From NCBI RefSeq assembly GCF_004345725.1, contig NZ_SLXG01000001.1, positions 62,001-126,000 of the forward strand: a DNA stretch of 64,000 bases. Direction: 5' to 3'. Source of the stretch: Crenobacter luteus (GTDB lineage Bacteria; Pseudomonadota; Gammaproteobacteria; Burkholderiales; Chromobacteriaceae). Made by a program: the position numbers and the translations under genes. Shown piece after piece: positions 56,129 through 64,000 of this stretch; the stretch's first letter is position 1; each line of letters begins with the position of its first letter. The notes beneath the pieces are model-generated. The model searched no databases and was not told the origin of the DNA. It worked only from the letters and a program-made list of their open reading frames with translations.

Positions 56129-56686
56129 GCCGACGACAAGACCGCGCTGCAGGCCGAGTTCGACGCGCTGGGCCAGGAGCTGGGCAATATCATGAACAAC
56201 ACCAAGTTCGGGGGTACCGACTTGCTGAAGGCGGGTTCGGGCAAGCTGACCGGCGCGATTAATTTCCAGATCGGCGCCAGCGCGGCGGAAGTGCTGACCA
56301 TGGACCTGGGCACGGGCGGCAACGACGAGATGGGCGCTCTGGATACCGCGCTGGGTGCGGCCACGGCCAACTATACGGCGGCCGGCGTGGGGACCGAGCT
56401 GACGGGTAGCGCCAACGCCACGATCACCCTGCTGGATACCGCCATTGCCGCTACGGGCGCCGTGCGTTCCGCCATCGGCGCCAATGCCAACCGCCTCGGC
56501 CACGTCTACAACAACCTGGCGAACGTGAACAACAACACCCAGATCGCCAAGAGCCGCATCATGGACACCGACTACGCGACCGAGACCGCGTCGATGACCG
56601 CCAAGCAGATGCTGATGCAGGCCGGCGTCGGCATGCTCAAGCAGAGCGGCTCGATGGGCCAGCTGGCGATGTCGCTGCTGCAGTAA
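55817..56686 (+). CDS. Flagellin 2 (lateral/LafA-like)
   Basis: A 289-residue paralogue of flagellin 1. Residues 1-104 and the last 60 residues are identical at protein level to flagellin 1. The centre differs and is 21 residues longer (AINFQIGASAAEVLTMDLGTGG and following). The base composition of its centre is closer to the genome than that of flagellin 1. The start at 55817 and its ribosome site are copied exactly. Both proteins can co-assemble in one filament, since their packing domains are the same, while the exposed centre varies. Confidence 0.95.
   Translation: MLSLHTNAAALFTKSNLNASQSGLTTAMTRLGTGFRINSAMDDAAGLQIATRLDAQSRGMSAAMKNTQNGISMLQTADGALSEVSNILLRMKDLATEAANGTASADDKTALQAEFDALGQELGNIMNNTKFGGTDLLKAGSGKLTGAINFQIGASAAEVLTMDLGTGGNDEMGALDTALGAATANYTAAGVGTELTGSANATITLLDTAIAATGAVRSAIGANANRLGHVYNNLANVNNNTQIAKSRIMDTDYATETASMTAKQMLMQAGVGMLKQSGSMGQLAMSLLQ
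56504..56686 (+). repeat. Right block of the flagellin duplication (copy 2)
   Basis: Identical to 55433-55615. The offset here is 1071 bases, because the centre of flagellin 2 is 63 bases longer. Confidence 0.95.
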
Positions 56687-56718
56687 GACGGACGCGTTTC
56701 TTCGTCCCGTCGTCCCCG

Positions 56719-56745
56719 GCCGGCCGCCTTCGCGGCCGGCTTTTT
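56719..56745 (+). terminator. Rho-independent terminator after flagellin 2
   Basis: Stem GCCGGCCGC / GCGGCCGGC with a CTTC loop, followed by TTTTT. Confidence 0.9.
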
Positions 56746-56763
56746 CATTACGGGTAGCTCTTG

Positions 56764-57723
56764 ATGAACGACAGAATCCAGCCGGTCGCGCCGCTGCGGC
56801 CGGTCTCGCCGCAGCGCCCGGGCGCGCAGGAGCGGCGTTTTTTTGCCGGCGAAGTGCTGACGGCGAGCGTCGAGGCGCGCGGGGCGGGCGACGAGGTCGC
56901 GCTGAGCGTCGACGGGCGGCGGCTGACGCTGACCTTGCCGCCGTCGGCCTCCTGGCAGCCCGGCACGACGGTGAGGCTGCAGGTGCTCGCGGTGGCGCCG
57001 CGGCTCGAGCTGGCCTGGCTGGACGCGCCGCCCGACGCGCCGGATGCGGGCGGCGACGCGCCCGCCGCGCGGGCGTGGCGCGCCGACGAGGCGAGTTTGC
57101 CGCGGCTGACGCCGGCGCGACCCGAGGCGGCGGCGCTGGCGCGCGACTGGCGCGAGGCGCTGCTCGGCCGGCTCGCGGCCGGCGCGGCGCGCTTCGTGCA
57201 CGAGGCCGGCAGCCATCTGCCCGGCGCGCTGCTGGCCGCCTCGCCGCAGCTGGCGCTGGCCGCCTCGCGCGGCGAGGGGTTGGCCGAGCCGCCGCTGCCC
57301 CTGTGGCTGCCGATGTGGTTGTGGGGCGGGCCGCGGCTCGCGCTGAGCGTCGAGGACGCGTTGCGCGCGCCGGACGAGGCGGACGCGGTCGACACGCTCG
57401 ACCTGGTGCTCGAGGCGACGCTGCCGGGGTTCGGACGGCTGAAGCTGAGGGCAAGGAAGCTGCGCGACGGCGGCGTGGCCCTGGCGCTGTCCGCCGACGC
57501 CGCGGCGTGCCGCCTGTTGCGAGAGCGGTCGGCCGAACTCGGCGCGGCGGTCGCGGCGGCCGGCGTCAGTCTGGCGCGGCTGTACATCGACGAGGACGAG
57601 GCGATGGCGGGGCTGGCGATCGGCCGGCACGGCGCCAGCCTGTTCGAGGCGCGCCGCGTGTCGGGCGAATTGTGCGCGGCGGCGGCGGCGGTGCTGCTGG
57701 CCTTGTGTCCGGCCGCGGCGTGA
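56764..57723 (+). CDS. FliK-like flagellar hook-length control protein
   Basis: A 319-residue protein, Ala/Arg/Pro-rich in its N-terminal two thirds. The C-terminal domain (about residues 220-290) has the FliK pattern: LDLVLEATLPGFGRLKLRARKLRDGGVALALSADAAACRLLRERSAELGAAVAAAGVSLARLYI. FliK measures hook length and switches export specificity through FlhB, whose gene lies 2 kb away. The ATG at 56764 is chosen over a TTG three bases upstream. It converges with flhA (26-base gap). The TTGGCCGAG word at 57280 encodes Leu-Ala-Glu. The assignment rests on the C-terminal pattern and context. Confidence 0.65.
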   Translation: MNDRIQPVAPLRPVSPQRPGAQERRFFAGEVLTASVEARGAGDEVALSVDGRRLTLTLPPSASWQPGTTVRLQVLAVAPRLELAWLDAPPDAPDAGGDAPAARAWRADEASLPRLTPARPEAAALARDWREALLGRLAAGAARFVHEAGSHLPGALLAASPQLALAASRGEGLAEPPLPLWLPMWLWGGPRLALSVEDALRAPDEADAVDTLDLVLEATLPGFGRLKLRARKLRDGGVALALSADAAACRLLRERSAELGAAVAAAGVSLARLYIDEDEAMAGLAIGRHGASLFEARRVSGELCAAAAAVLLALCPAAA

Positions 57724-57749
57724 CGCTCGGCCTTCGAGGCCGACGCCGC

Positions 57750-59840
57750 TCAACCCAGGGTGCCGATCAGGCTGACCTCGCGGTTTTCCGGCACCTCGTT
57801 GTACGACAGCACGTTGAGGCCGGGCGCGAACAGCCGGCCGTAGCGCGCCAAAAGCGGCCGGATCTGCGGCATCACCAGCAGGATGGGGGCGGTCGCGTGC
57901 TGCTTCATCTGGTCGCGGATGATCGGCATGTTGACCTGCAGCTGCTGCAGCACGTTCGGGTCGACCGGGAAGCTGTCGAGCGGCGGCTTGCCGGTCTGCT
58001 GCGCCTGCGCCAGCGCGCCGAGCAAGAGATTCTCCAGTTCCGCGGTCAGGTTGAACGCCTTCATCTCGCCGCGCGGGCCGAGGATGGCCTGCACGATCTG
58101 GCGCTTGAGCGTGCTGCGCACCTCGGCGGCCAGCAGGATGGGGTCCTTGCTCGTCTCGGCCGCCTCGACCAGCGTGGTCGCGATCGGCACGATGTCCTTG
58201 AGCGGTACGCCGTCGGTCAACAGCGTGCGGAACACCCGCAACTGCTGGCTCGGGTTCAGCGCCTGGTTCAGCGCCTGGGCGAGCCTGGGCGCCTGCTGCG
58301 CGAGCCGCTCGCCGAGCGCGGCGACGTCGTCGTGGCGGAACAGTTCGGCCAGGCTATCGCGCATCAGCTTGTTCAGGTGGGTGGCGATCACGCTGGCGCA
58401 GTCGACCACCTGGTAGCCGAGACCGAGCGCGCGGGCCTTGTCGGCCGGGTCTATCCACGTCACCGGCATCGCGTACGCCGGGTCGACGCCGGGGATGCCG
58501 TCGAGCTGGCCGTAGACCTCGGGCGAGGGGATAGCCATCAGCCTCTCGGCGTGCACCTCGGCCTCGGCCAACGTCGCGCCGCCGATCAGGATCGCGTACT
58601 GCGAGGGCTTGAGCCTGAGGTCGTCGCGCACGGTCACCGGCGGCACGAGGATGCCCATCGCCTCGCTCAAGCTTTGGCGCACGCCCTTGACGCGCTTGGA
58701 GAGCGGCGCGCCCTGCGCCTTGTCGATCAGGCCGACCAGCTTGTAGCCGAGCGACAGCGACAGCAGCTCGGTGTGCGGCAGCGCCTGCCAGTCGAGCTCG
58801 ACCTCGCCGTCGCCGGCGAGCGCCTGCTGCAGCGTCGCGGCGTCCGGCGCGGCGGCGCCTTTGGGTGCGCGTTTTTGCAGCCGCCAGCCGACGAAGGCCA
58901 GCAACAGCGCGAAGGCGAGGAAGGGCGGCCACGGCATGCCGGGGATGACGGTCAGCACGAACATCACGCCGGCGGCCGAGAACAGCACGGTCGGCGAGGC
59001 CAACAGCTGCGAGCCGACCTGGTCCTGCATGTCGCCGGCGTCGCTGACGCGGGTGACGATGATGGCGGCGGCGGCCGACAACAGCAGCGCCGGAATCTGC
59101 GCGACCAGGCCGTCGCCGATGGTCATCAGCGCGTACTGGCGGAAAGCGTCGGCGAAGCCCATGTCGTGCATCAGCGCGCCGATCGCGACGCCGCCGACCA
59201 GGTTGATGATCAGGATCAGGATGCCGGCGATCGCGTCGCCGCGCACGAACTTGGACGCGCCGTCCATCGCGCCGTAGAAGTCGGCCTCGTTGGCGATGTC
59301 GCGGCGGCGCTGCTGCGCGGTTTCCTGGTTGATCACGCCGGCGTTCAGGTCGGCGTCGATCGCCATCTGCTTGCCGGGCAGCGCGTCGAGCGTGAAGCGC
59401 GCCGACACTTCCGAGATGCGCTCGGCGCCCTTGGTGACCACGACGAAGTTGATGATCATCAGGATCACGAACACCACCAGGCCGACGACGAAGTTGCCGC
59501 CGATCACCACGTGGCCGAAGGCCTCGATCACGCGGCCGGCCGCCGCGGTGCCCTCGTGCCCGTTCAGCAGCACCACCCGCGTCGACGCGACGTTCAGCGT
59601 CAGCCGCATCAGCGTGGTCGCCAGGATGATGGTCGGGAACACCGAGAAGTCCAGCGGCCGCCTGGCCGACACGCTGACCAGGATCACGATGATCGCCAGC
59701 ACGATGTTGAAGGTGAACAGCGCGTCCAGCGCCAGGGGCGGCAAGGGCAGGATCACCATCGCCAGGATGGCTAAGAGGTAGAGCGGCGCGGCGACCTTGT
59801 GGCGGGACAGTTCGGCGATCAGGCGGGTCAGGGACTTCAT
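57750..59840 (-). CDS. flhA: Flagellar export gate protein FlhA
   Basis: A 696-residue protein: eight membrane helices in the first 330 residues with the FHIPEP-type signature region (TLMRLTLNVASTRVVLL, QETAQQRRRDIANEADFYGAMDGASKFVRGDAIAGI), then a large cytoplasmic domain binding chaperone-substrate complexes. It forms the nonameric export ring and overlaps flhB by four bases. The TTGGCCGAG word lies at 58563 as Leu-Ala-Glu. Confidence 0.96.
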   Translation of the reverse strand: MKSLTRLIAELSRHKVAAPLYLLAILAMVILPLPPLALDALFTFNIVLAIIVILVSVSARRPLDFSVFPTIILATTLMRLTLNVASTRVVLLNGHEGTAAAGRVIEAFGHVVIGGNFVVGLVVFVILMIINFVVVTKGAERISEVSARFTLDALPGKQMAIDADLNAGVINQETAQQRRRDIANEADFYGAMDGASKFVRGDAIAGILILIINLVGGVAIGALMHDMGFADAFRQYALMTIGDGLVAQIPALLLSAAAAIIVTRVSDAGDMQDQVGSQLLASPTVLFSAAGVMFVLTVIPGMPWPPFLAFALLLAFVGWRLQKRAPKGAAAPDAATLQQALAGDGEVELDWQALPHTELLSLSLGYKLVGLIDKAQGAPLSKRVKGVRQSLSEAMGILVPPVTVRDDLRLKPSQYAILIGGATLAEAEVHAERLMAIPSPEVYGQLDGIPGVDPAYAMPVTWIDPADKARALGLGYQVVDCASVIATHLNKLMRDSLAELFRHDDVAALGERLAQQAPRLAQALNQALNPSQQLRVFRTLLTDGVPLKDIVPIATTLVEAAETSKDPILLAAEVRSTLKRQIVQAILGPRGEMKAFNLTAELENLLLGALAQAQQTGKPPLDSFPVDPNVLQQLQVNMPIIRDQMKQHATAPILLVMPQIRPLLARYGRLFAPGLNVLSYNEVPENREVSLIGTLG

Positions 59841-60976
59841 GGCTGGTTTCGCGGTTCGGCAAGCTCGCGCGGCACGGGCAGCTCGGCCGACAGCTCGGGC
59901 CGGCTGCGCCGCGAGCCCGCGCGGAACGCCTTCAGTTGCAGGACATAGGTCAGCACCTGCGCCACCGCGCGGTAGAGCGGGGCGGGGATCTGCTGGTTGA
60001 CCTGGGTGGTGTGGTAGACGGCGCGCGCCAAGGGCGGCAGCGTCAGCACCTCGACGCCGTGCTCGTCGGCGACCGTCCGGATGTAGAGCGCCATCTCGTC
60101 GACGCCCTTGGCGACGATGAACGGCGCCTCGGCGCGGTCCTCGTCGTACTTGAGCGCGACCGCGTAGTGCGTCGGGTTGACGATGACCACGTCGGCCGAG
60201 GGGACCGCCTTCCTTGCGCCGCGCTGCGCCATCTGCATCTGCAGCTGGCGCACGCGCTGCTTGATCTCGGGCCGGCCCTCGGTGCTCTTGTACTCGTCCT
60301 TGACTTCCTGCTTGCTCATGCGCTGCTGGCGCATGAACAGCATCGCCTGCAGCGGCAGGTCGATCAGCGCGAACACGGCGAACACCGCGCACAGCGCCAG
60401 CAGCGCGTCGAGCAGCAGCCTGGCCGAGTTCGCGAGCGCCGTCTCGAGCGGCGCGCCCTGCAGCGCGAAGAAGTCCAAGAGCGCGTTGCGGCTGATGTAG
60501 TACAGCACGGCGCCCAGCACCAGCGCCTTGACGATGGACTTGCCGATCTCGGTCGCGTGCTGCGGCGACGCGATGCGGCTAAAGTGCGCCAGCGGGTTGA
60601 GCCGCTCGAACTTCGGATGGAAGTGGCGCGCGGCGAACACCCAGCCGCCCGGGAACAGCGACACGGTCGCCACCATCACCGGGATCACGCACAGCGGCAG
60701 CAGCATCTTCAGTAGCAGCCACAGCGTGCCGAGGAACAGCATCGACCAGGCGTTCTCCAGCGAGCCGGGGCTCGTGAGCGTCGCGAACGACAGCGCGAAC
60801 AGTCGGCGGAAGTCGTCGAGCCAGCCGGGCATCAGCATGAAGGACAGCTTGAGCGCGACCAGCAGGCCGACGGCGCTGGCGACGTCGCGCGAGCGCGCGA
60901 CCTGGCCCCGCTTCTTCGCCTCGCGCAGCTTGTGCGGCGTGGCCTTTTCTGTCTTGTCGCCCTTCGCCTCAGCCAC
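59837..60976 (-). CDS. flhB: Flagellar export switch protein FlhB
   Basis: A 379-residue protein with four membrane helices (about residues 30-210) and a cytoplasmic domain containing the autocleavage motif NPTH at 267-270. Cleavage there switches export from hook to filament proteins. The start is a GTG at 60976 (AEAKGDKTEKATPHKLREAKKRGQVARS, the typical FlhB start). It overlaps the fliR stop by eight bases. The C-terminal tail (about 350-379) is longer than usual, Arg/Pro/Glu-rich. Confidence 0.95.
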   Translation of the reverse strand: MAEAKGDKTEKATPHKLREAKKRGQVARSRDVASAVGLLVALKLSFMLMPGWLDDFRRLFALSFATLTSPGSLENAWSMLFLGTLWLLLKMLLPLCVIPVMVATVSLFPGGWVFAARHFHPKFERLNPLAHFSRIASPQHATEIGKSIVKALVLGAVLYYISRNALLDFFALQGAPLETALANSARLLLDALLALCAVFAVFALIDLPLQAMLFMRQQRMSKQEVKDEYKSTEGRPEIKQRVRQLQMQMAQRGARKAVPSADVVIVNPTHYAVALKYDEDRAEAPFIVAKGVDEMALYIRTVADEHGVEVLTLPPLARAVYHTTQVNQQIPAPLYRAVAQVLTYVLQLKAFRAGSRRSRPELSAELPVPRELAEPRNQP

Positions 60977-61748
60977 GCCCGCCTCCGAGCATCGCTTCTA
61001 TCATCTTCAGGATCTGGTCGGTCAGCCTCAGGTACTGCTCGGGCACGAAGCGCACCAAGAGCGACAGCGTGCCGAGCCCGAACAGCGTCACCAGCGGAAA
61101 GCCGAGCGAGAACAGATTCAGCGCCGGCGCGACGCGGTTGATCAGGCCGAAGCCGACCTGCACGACGAAGGTCGCGAACACCGCCGGCAGCGCCAGCAGC
61201 ACGGCGGCCGAGAACGCCCAGCCCAGGCCGCCGGCCAGCGCCCTGAGCGAGGCCGCGTCGACCCCGCCGCCGACAGGCCAGGCGACGAAGCTCGAATGGA
61301 CGATCTGCACCAGCACCAGGTGGCCGTCGATCGCGAAGAACAGCAGCGCGCCCAACAGGTAGAGCAGCGTCGAGACGACGTCGGACGAGCTGCCGTTGCC
61401 CGGGTCGTTCATCACCGCCATCGACAGGCCCATCTGCGACGACACCAGAAAGCCGAGCAGCGACAGCACCGTCATCACCAGCTGCAGCGCCATGCCGAAC
61501 ACCAGACCTATCACCACTTGCTCGAAGGCGACGATGACGCCGTACAGCGAGAACGGGTCGATCGCCGGCGTGCCGCGCAGCGCCGGCTGCACCGCGACGG
61601 CGAGCGCCAGCGCGGCGCCGATGCGCACCCGCGCCGGCACCATCGCCTCGCCCAGGAGCGGCGCGACGGTCAGCGCGGCGACGAAGCGGCAGAACGGCCA
61701 CCACAGCGCGGGCAGCAGCTCGACGAGGCCGGCGATCGGACCGCTCAT
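60969..61748 (-). CDS. fliR: Flagellar export protein FliR
   Basis: A 259-residue membrane protein with about six helices (FCRFVAALTVAPLLGEAMVPARVRIGAALALAVAVQP at the start, VSSQMGLSMAVMNDPGNGSSSDVVSTLLYLLGALLFFAIDGH in the middle). It forms the core of the export gate with FliP and FliQ. It starts five bases after fliQ and overlaps flhB by eight bases. Confidence 0.94.
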   Translation of the reverse strand: MSGPIAGLVELLPALWWPFCRFVAALTVAPLLGEAMVPARVRIGAALALAVAVQPALRGTPAIDPFSLYGVIVAFEQVVIGLVFGMALQLVMTVLSLLGFLVSSQMGLSMAVMNDPGNGSSSDVVSTLLYLLGALLFFAIDGHLVLVQIVHSSFVAWPVGGGVDAASLRALAGGLGWAFSAAVLLALPAVFATFVVQVGFGLINRVAPALNLFSLGFPLVTLFGLGTLSLLVRFVPEQYLRLTDQILKMIEAMLGGGRG

Positions 61749-61753
61749 CCGGC

Positions 61754-62026
61754 CTATCCGACCAGGGTCGCGGCGCGCCGGAAGGTCTCGACGCAGAAAT
61801 CCATCAGCAGGCCGGCCATCCAGTGGCCGGCGAGCGCGATCGTCGCCAGCGTCACCAACAGGCGCGGCAGGAAGGACAGCGTCTGTTCGTTGATCTGCGT
61901 CGCCGCCTGGACGAGGCTGACGAGCACGCCGACGATCAGGCCGGGCAGGATCAGCAGCACGACGAGGGTGACGACGACGTAGAGGCTGTCGTTGACGAGG
62001 TCGACGGCGATGTCGGGGGTCAGCAT
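61754..62026 (-). CDS. fliQ: Flagellar export protein FliQ
   Basis: A 90-residue protein with two membrane helices (about residues 17-40 and 55-75) and the pattern LLILPGLIVGVLVSLVQAATQINEQTLSFLPRLLVTL. Four copies join FliP5FliR1 in the export gate. It lies 12 bases after fliP and five bases before fliR. Confidence 0.95.
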   Translation of the reverse strand: MLTPDIAVDLVNDSLYVVVTLVVLLILPGLIVGVLVSLVQAATQINEQTLSFLPRLLVTLATIALAGHWMAGLLMDFCVETFRRAATLVG

Positions 62027-62038
62027 GGGGAATCCGGG

Positions 62039-62794
62039 CTAGTAGGGCTGCACCGAGGTGACCAGCGTGTTGACGGTCAGCGACCAGCCGTCGACCAGCA
62101 CGAACATCAGCAGCTTCAGCGGCAGCGAGATCACCAGCGGCGACAGCATCATCATGCCCATCGCCATCAGCACGCTCGAGACGACCAGGTCGATCACGAG
62201 GAAGGGAATGAACAGCATGCAGCCGATCTGGAACGCGGTTTTCAGTTCCGACAGCACGAAGGCGGCCAGCTTGACGGCGAAGGAATGGTCCTCGGGCCGC
62301 GCGACGTTCGCCTCGCCCGACAGCCTGGCCACCTGCGCGAGCGCCGCCTTGTTGGTCTGCGCGAGCATGAAGCGCGACACCGGCTCCTGCGCGATCGCGA
62401 GCGCCTGCTGCATGGTGATCTTGTCGGCGTCGAACGGCACCATCGCCTTGTTCCACACCTCCAGGCCCACCGGCCGCATCACCAGCAGCGTCAGGATCAG
62501 CGCGACGCCGGTGACGAGGCGGTTGGGCAGGCCCTGCTGCAGGCCGAGCGCCTGCCGCAGCAGCGACAGCACGATCACGAAGCGGGTGAAGCTCGTCATC
62601 ATCAGCACCAGCGCGGGCAGCAGCCCGAGCAGGGTCATCAGGATGAGGATCTGCGTCTTGACGGTGAAGTCGACCTGCGTGCCGCCGGCGTCGGCCGACA
62701 GCAGCGTCAGCGCGTCGTCGGCGCAGGCGTCGCCGGCGGCGAGCGCGAGGGCCGCCGCCAGCGAGGGCAGCAGGAGGGCGCGGACCGCCTTCAT
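62039..62794 (-). CDS. fliP: Flagellar export protein FliP
   Basis: A 251-residue protein with a cleavable signal peptide (MKAVRALLLPSLAAALALAAGDACA) and four membrane helices (DFTVKTQILILMTLLGLLPALVLMMTSFTRFVIVLSLLRQALGLQQ, CMLFIPFLVIDLVVSSVLMAMGMMML). It builds the export channel. It directly follows fliN (ATGA overlap) with no fliO between, unlike most primary flagellar operons. Confidence 0.95.
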   Translation of the reverse strand: MKAVRALLLPSLAAALALAAGDACADDALTLLSADAGGTQVDFTVKTQILILMTLLGLLPALVLMMTSFTRFVIVLSLLRQALGLQQGLPNRLVTGVALILTLLVMRPVGLEVWNKAMVPFDADKITMQQALAIAQEPVSRFMLAQTNKAALAQVARLSGEANVARPEDHSFAVKLAAFVLSELKTAFQIGCMLFIPFLVIDLVVSSVLMAMGMMMLSPLVISLPLKLLMFVLVDGWSLTVNTLVTSVQPY

Positions 62795-63141
62795 GGCGCC
62801 AGCGAGTCCAGGTCGAGGTCGTTCAGCTCGACGACGCGCAGACCGTAGTTGTCGCCGCACACCACCACCTCGGCGCGGCCGATCACCGTGCCGTTGACCT
62901 TGATGTCGAGCGGCTCGCCGGCGAGCTTGTCCAGCTCCAGCACCGAGTCCGGGCCGATGTCGACCAGTTCGGCCAGGGTCAGGTCGGCGGTGCCGACCTC
63001 GAGCGTCAGCGTCACCGGGATCTTGCGCAGGAAGTGGCTCATGTCGCGCGAGGCGCGGCGCGGCGCCGCTTGCGCCTGGGCGGGGGCCTTGTCGAGGTCG
63101 TCGAGGACGCCGTCCAGATCGAATTCGTCGTTCAGTTCCAT
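62791..63141 (-). CDS. fliN: Flagellar motor switch protein FliN
   Basis: A 116-residue protein with an acidic N-terminus and the SpoA domain (FLRKIPVTLTLEVGTADLTLAELVDIGPDSVLELDKLAGEPLDIKVNGTVIGRAEVVVCGDNYGLRVVEL), which builds the lower C-ring. It lies two bases after fliM and overlaps fliP by four bases. Confidence 0.94.
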   Translation of the reverse strand: MELNDEFDLDGVLDDLDKAPAQAQAAPRRASRDMSHFLRKIPVTLTLEVGTADLTLAELVDIGPDSVLELDKLAGEPLDIKVNGTVIGRAEVVVCGDNYGLRVVELNDLDLDSLAP

Positions 63142-63143
63142 GC

Positions 63144-63998
63144 TTACTCCGCATCGTCGAAAGAGGTCAGGCAGAGCCTGCCGTGGCGCTCGGCCACGTT
63201 GGCCGAGAACACGCGTCGCGGACCGATGCGTACGTCGGCCCGCGGCTTGAGGCCCACCGGCAGCACCGTGCCGACCTTCAGGTCGACGATGTCGCCTAGC
63301 GTCATCCGTTTTTCCACCAGCCGCGCGCACAGCGCGACCTTGAGCCGCTCGGAGAAGGCCGTCGCCGGCGCCGGCCGCGGCTCGGCGTGCGCGCGGCGCC
63401 GCGCCAAAAGGCGCAGCACGGCGGCGAAGGCCGGCGCGTCGAAGGCGAGCGCGATGCGGCTCGCGCCGCCGCCGGCCTCGCCCAGCGTCAGCGCCAACGT
63501 CCACGCCGGCGCCTCGCAGGGCGGGAAGGGCAGCGTGGCCGGCGCTTCGGCCGCGCCTCCCGCCGGCAGACCGTCGCCGGCCAGCCGCCAGACGGCACGG
63601 CGCACGTGCGGCGCGATCCGCTCGCCGAGCAGGCGGGCCAGCCGCCTTTCGGTCTCGGTCTCGTGCTGCGTCTGCGGCGCCAGCCGCGCGCTGCCGGCGG
63701 CCGCGCGACCGCCGTAGCGGTATTCGAGCACCGACAGCAGCAGCGGCCGCTCGACGCGCACGCCGACGTGGCCCTCGTCGAGCGGATGCCAGCTACCGGC
63801 GCCGGTGCCTTCCTCCACCGTCCCCGCCTTGAGCGATTGCAGCCGGAAGCGGGCGCGGTAGCGGCCATTGAGCTCGTGCGCGACGAAGTCGCTCAGTTCC
63901 TGCTCGAGCAGGCGCAGAAAGGCCGGTAACAGGTGGAAAGGGCGGCCCAGCGTGGCCGGATCCAGCGCCGGCAAGCCGGCGCCGTCGGCGCGGGGAAG
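63144..63998 (-). CDS. fliM: FliM-like motor switch protein of a secondary system (5' end cut)
   Basis: The frame is open to the window edge, so the N-terminus is missing; about 285 residues are visible. The C-terminal SpoA domain is clear (LCARLVEKRMTLGDIVDLKVGTVLPVGLKPRADVRIGPRRVFSANVAERHGRLCLTSF). The middle part is poorly conserved relative to primary FliM, with an N-terminal region ALDPATLGRPFHLLPAFLRLLEQELSDF. This divergent form and its position before fliN fit a lateral-type FliM. Whether the CheY-binding N-terminal peptide exists cannot be seen. The TTGGCCGAG word lies antisense at 63199 (Ser-Ala-Asn). Confidence 0.8.
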   Translation of the reverse strand, partial: LPRADGAGLPALDPATLGRPFHLLPAFLRLLEQELSDFVAHELNGRYRARFRLQSLKAGTVEEGTGAGSWHPLDEGHVGVRVERPLLLSVLEYRYGGRAAAGSARLAPQTQHETETERRLARLLGERIAPHVRRAVWRLAGDGLPAGGAAEAPATLPFPPCEAPAWTLALTLGEAGGGASRIALAFDAPAFAAVLRLLARRRAHAEPRPAPATAFSERLKVALCARLVEKRMTLGDIVDLKVGTVLPVGLKPRADVRIGPRRVFSANVAERHGRLCLTSFDDAE

Positions 63999-64000
63999 GA

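Noticed and set aside
57075-59774. Very long open frame on the + strand opposite flhA, and similar long antisense frames opposite most genes (for example 3990-4985, 37804-39480)
   Set aside because: In GC-rich DNA stop codons are rare in the antisense frames. These frames give Arg/Ala/Gly- or His/Gln-rich low-complexity proteins, lack ribosome sites and lie opposite well-conserved genes.

Overview
The window is GC-rich (hand impression roughly 68%) and reads as a chromosomal segment of a betaproteobacterium, most likely of the order Neisseriales (Chromobacteriaceae-like). The main reasons are priB inside the rpsF-rpsR-rplI operon, the run kdsD-kdsC-lptC-lptA-lptB-rpoN-hpf-ptsN-hprK-rapZ, exbBD directly ahead of lpxK-ycaR-kdsB-adk, and flagella together with a C-P lyase operon. 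No transposase, integrase, phage gene, rRNA or CRISPR array is visible.

Layout. 1-5,000 holds a CsoR-type copper repressor (cut by the window edge), a small secreted protein, a CopZ-like chaperone, the ribosomal operon rpsF-priB-rpsR-rplI, and a leftward multicopper oxidase plus SCO pair. 5,200-9,230 holds an MFS transporter, fdhD, lysC and a Ser-Arg-Glu tRNA cluster with a clear promoter and terminator. 9,300-21,250 is a phosphonate island: leftward phnGHIJKLM (C-P lyase core), divergent phnF-DUF1045-phnN, and a FbpA/AepX-type ABC transporter with a fused double permease. 21,300-32,250 runs leftward: DUF456, ppk, an iron-trafficking protein, argA, a hypothetical, ctpA-envC-gpmI and xseA. 32,600-36,300 runs rightward: exbB-exbD-lpxK-ycaR-kdsB-adk. 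36,400-48,500 is a long leftward stretch: a DMT transporter, a glycine-zipper protein, nnr-ubiX, a Gx transporter, a NusG-II protein, then rapZ-hprK-ptsN-hpf-rpoN-lptBAC-kdsC-kdsD. 48,600-54,700 holds a CPA2 antiporter, an AsmA protein, tRNA-Gly and amn. 54,700-64,000 is flagellar: two tandem near-duplicate flagellins, a FliK-like protein, and leftward fliM-N-P-Q-R-flhB-flhA with no fliO, the order typical of secondary (lateral, Flag-2) systems.

How the genes work together. The phosphonate region looks like a self-contained scavenging module: uptake, C-P bond cleavage and recycling of the ribosyl product. It lacks phnP but carries a DUF1045 protein with the paired HxT motifs of 2H cyclic phosphodiesterases. 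It also shows shared GntR-type operator words and Pho-box-like repeats. The lpt/kds/lpxK/exbBD genes serve outer-membrane lipopolysaccharide, and rpoN-hpf-ptsN-hprK-rapZ is a regulatory and phosphorelay block.

The most unusual signal is not a gene. The 9-mer TTGGCCGAG (usually GTTGGCCGAG) occurs at least 34 times on the two strands, against about one expected from base composition. It is used in three reading contexts inside genes (Leu-Ala-Glu, Ser-Ala-Asn, Leu-Gly-Gln) and forms perfect inverted repeats at gene ends, including the shared kefB/asmA terminator. This is how DNA-uptake sequences behave in Neisseriaceae and Pasteurellaceae, but the word is not a DUS dialect that I know.
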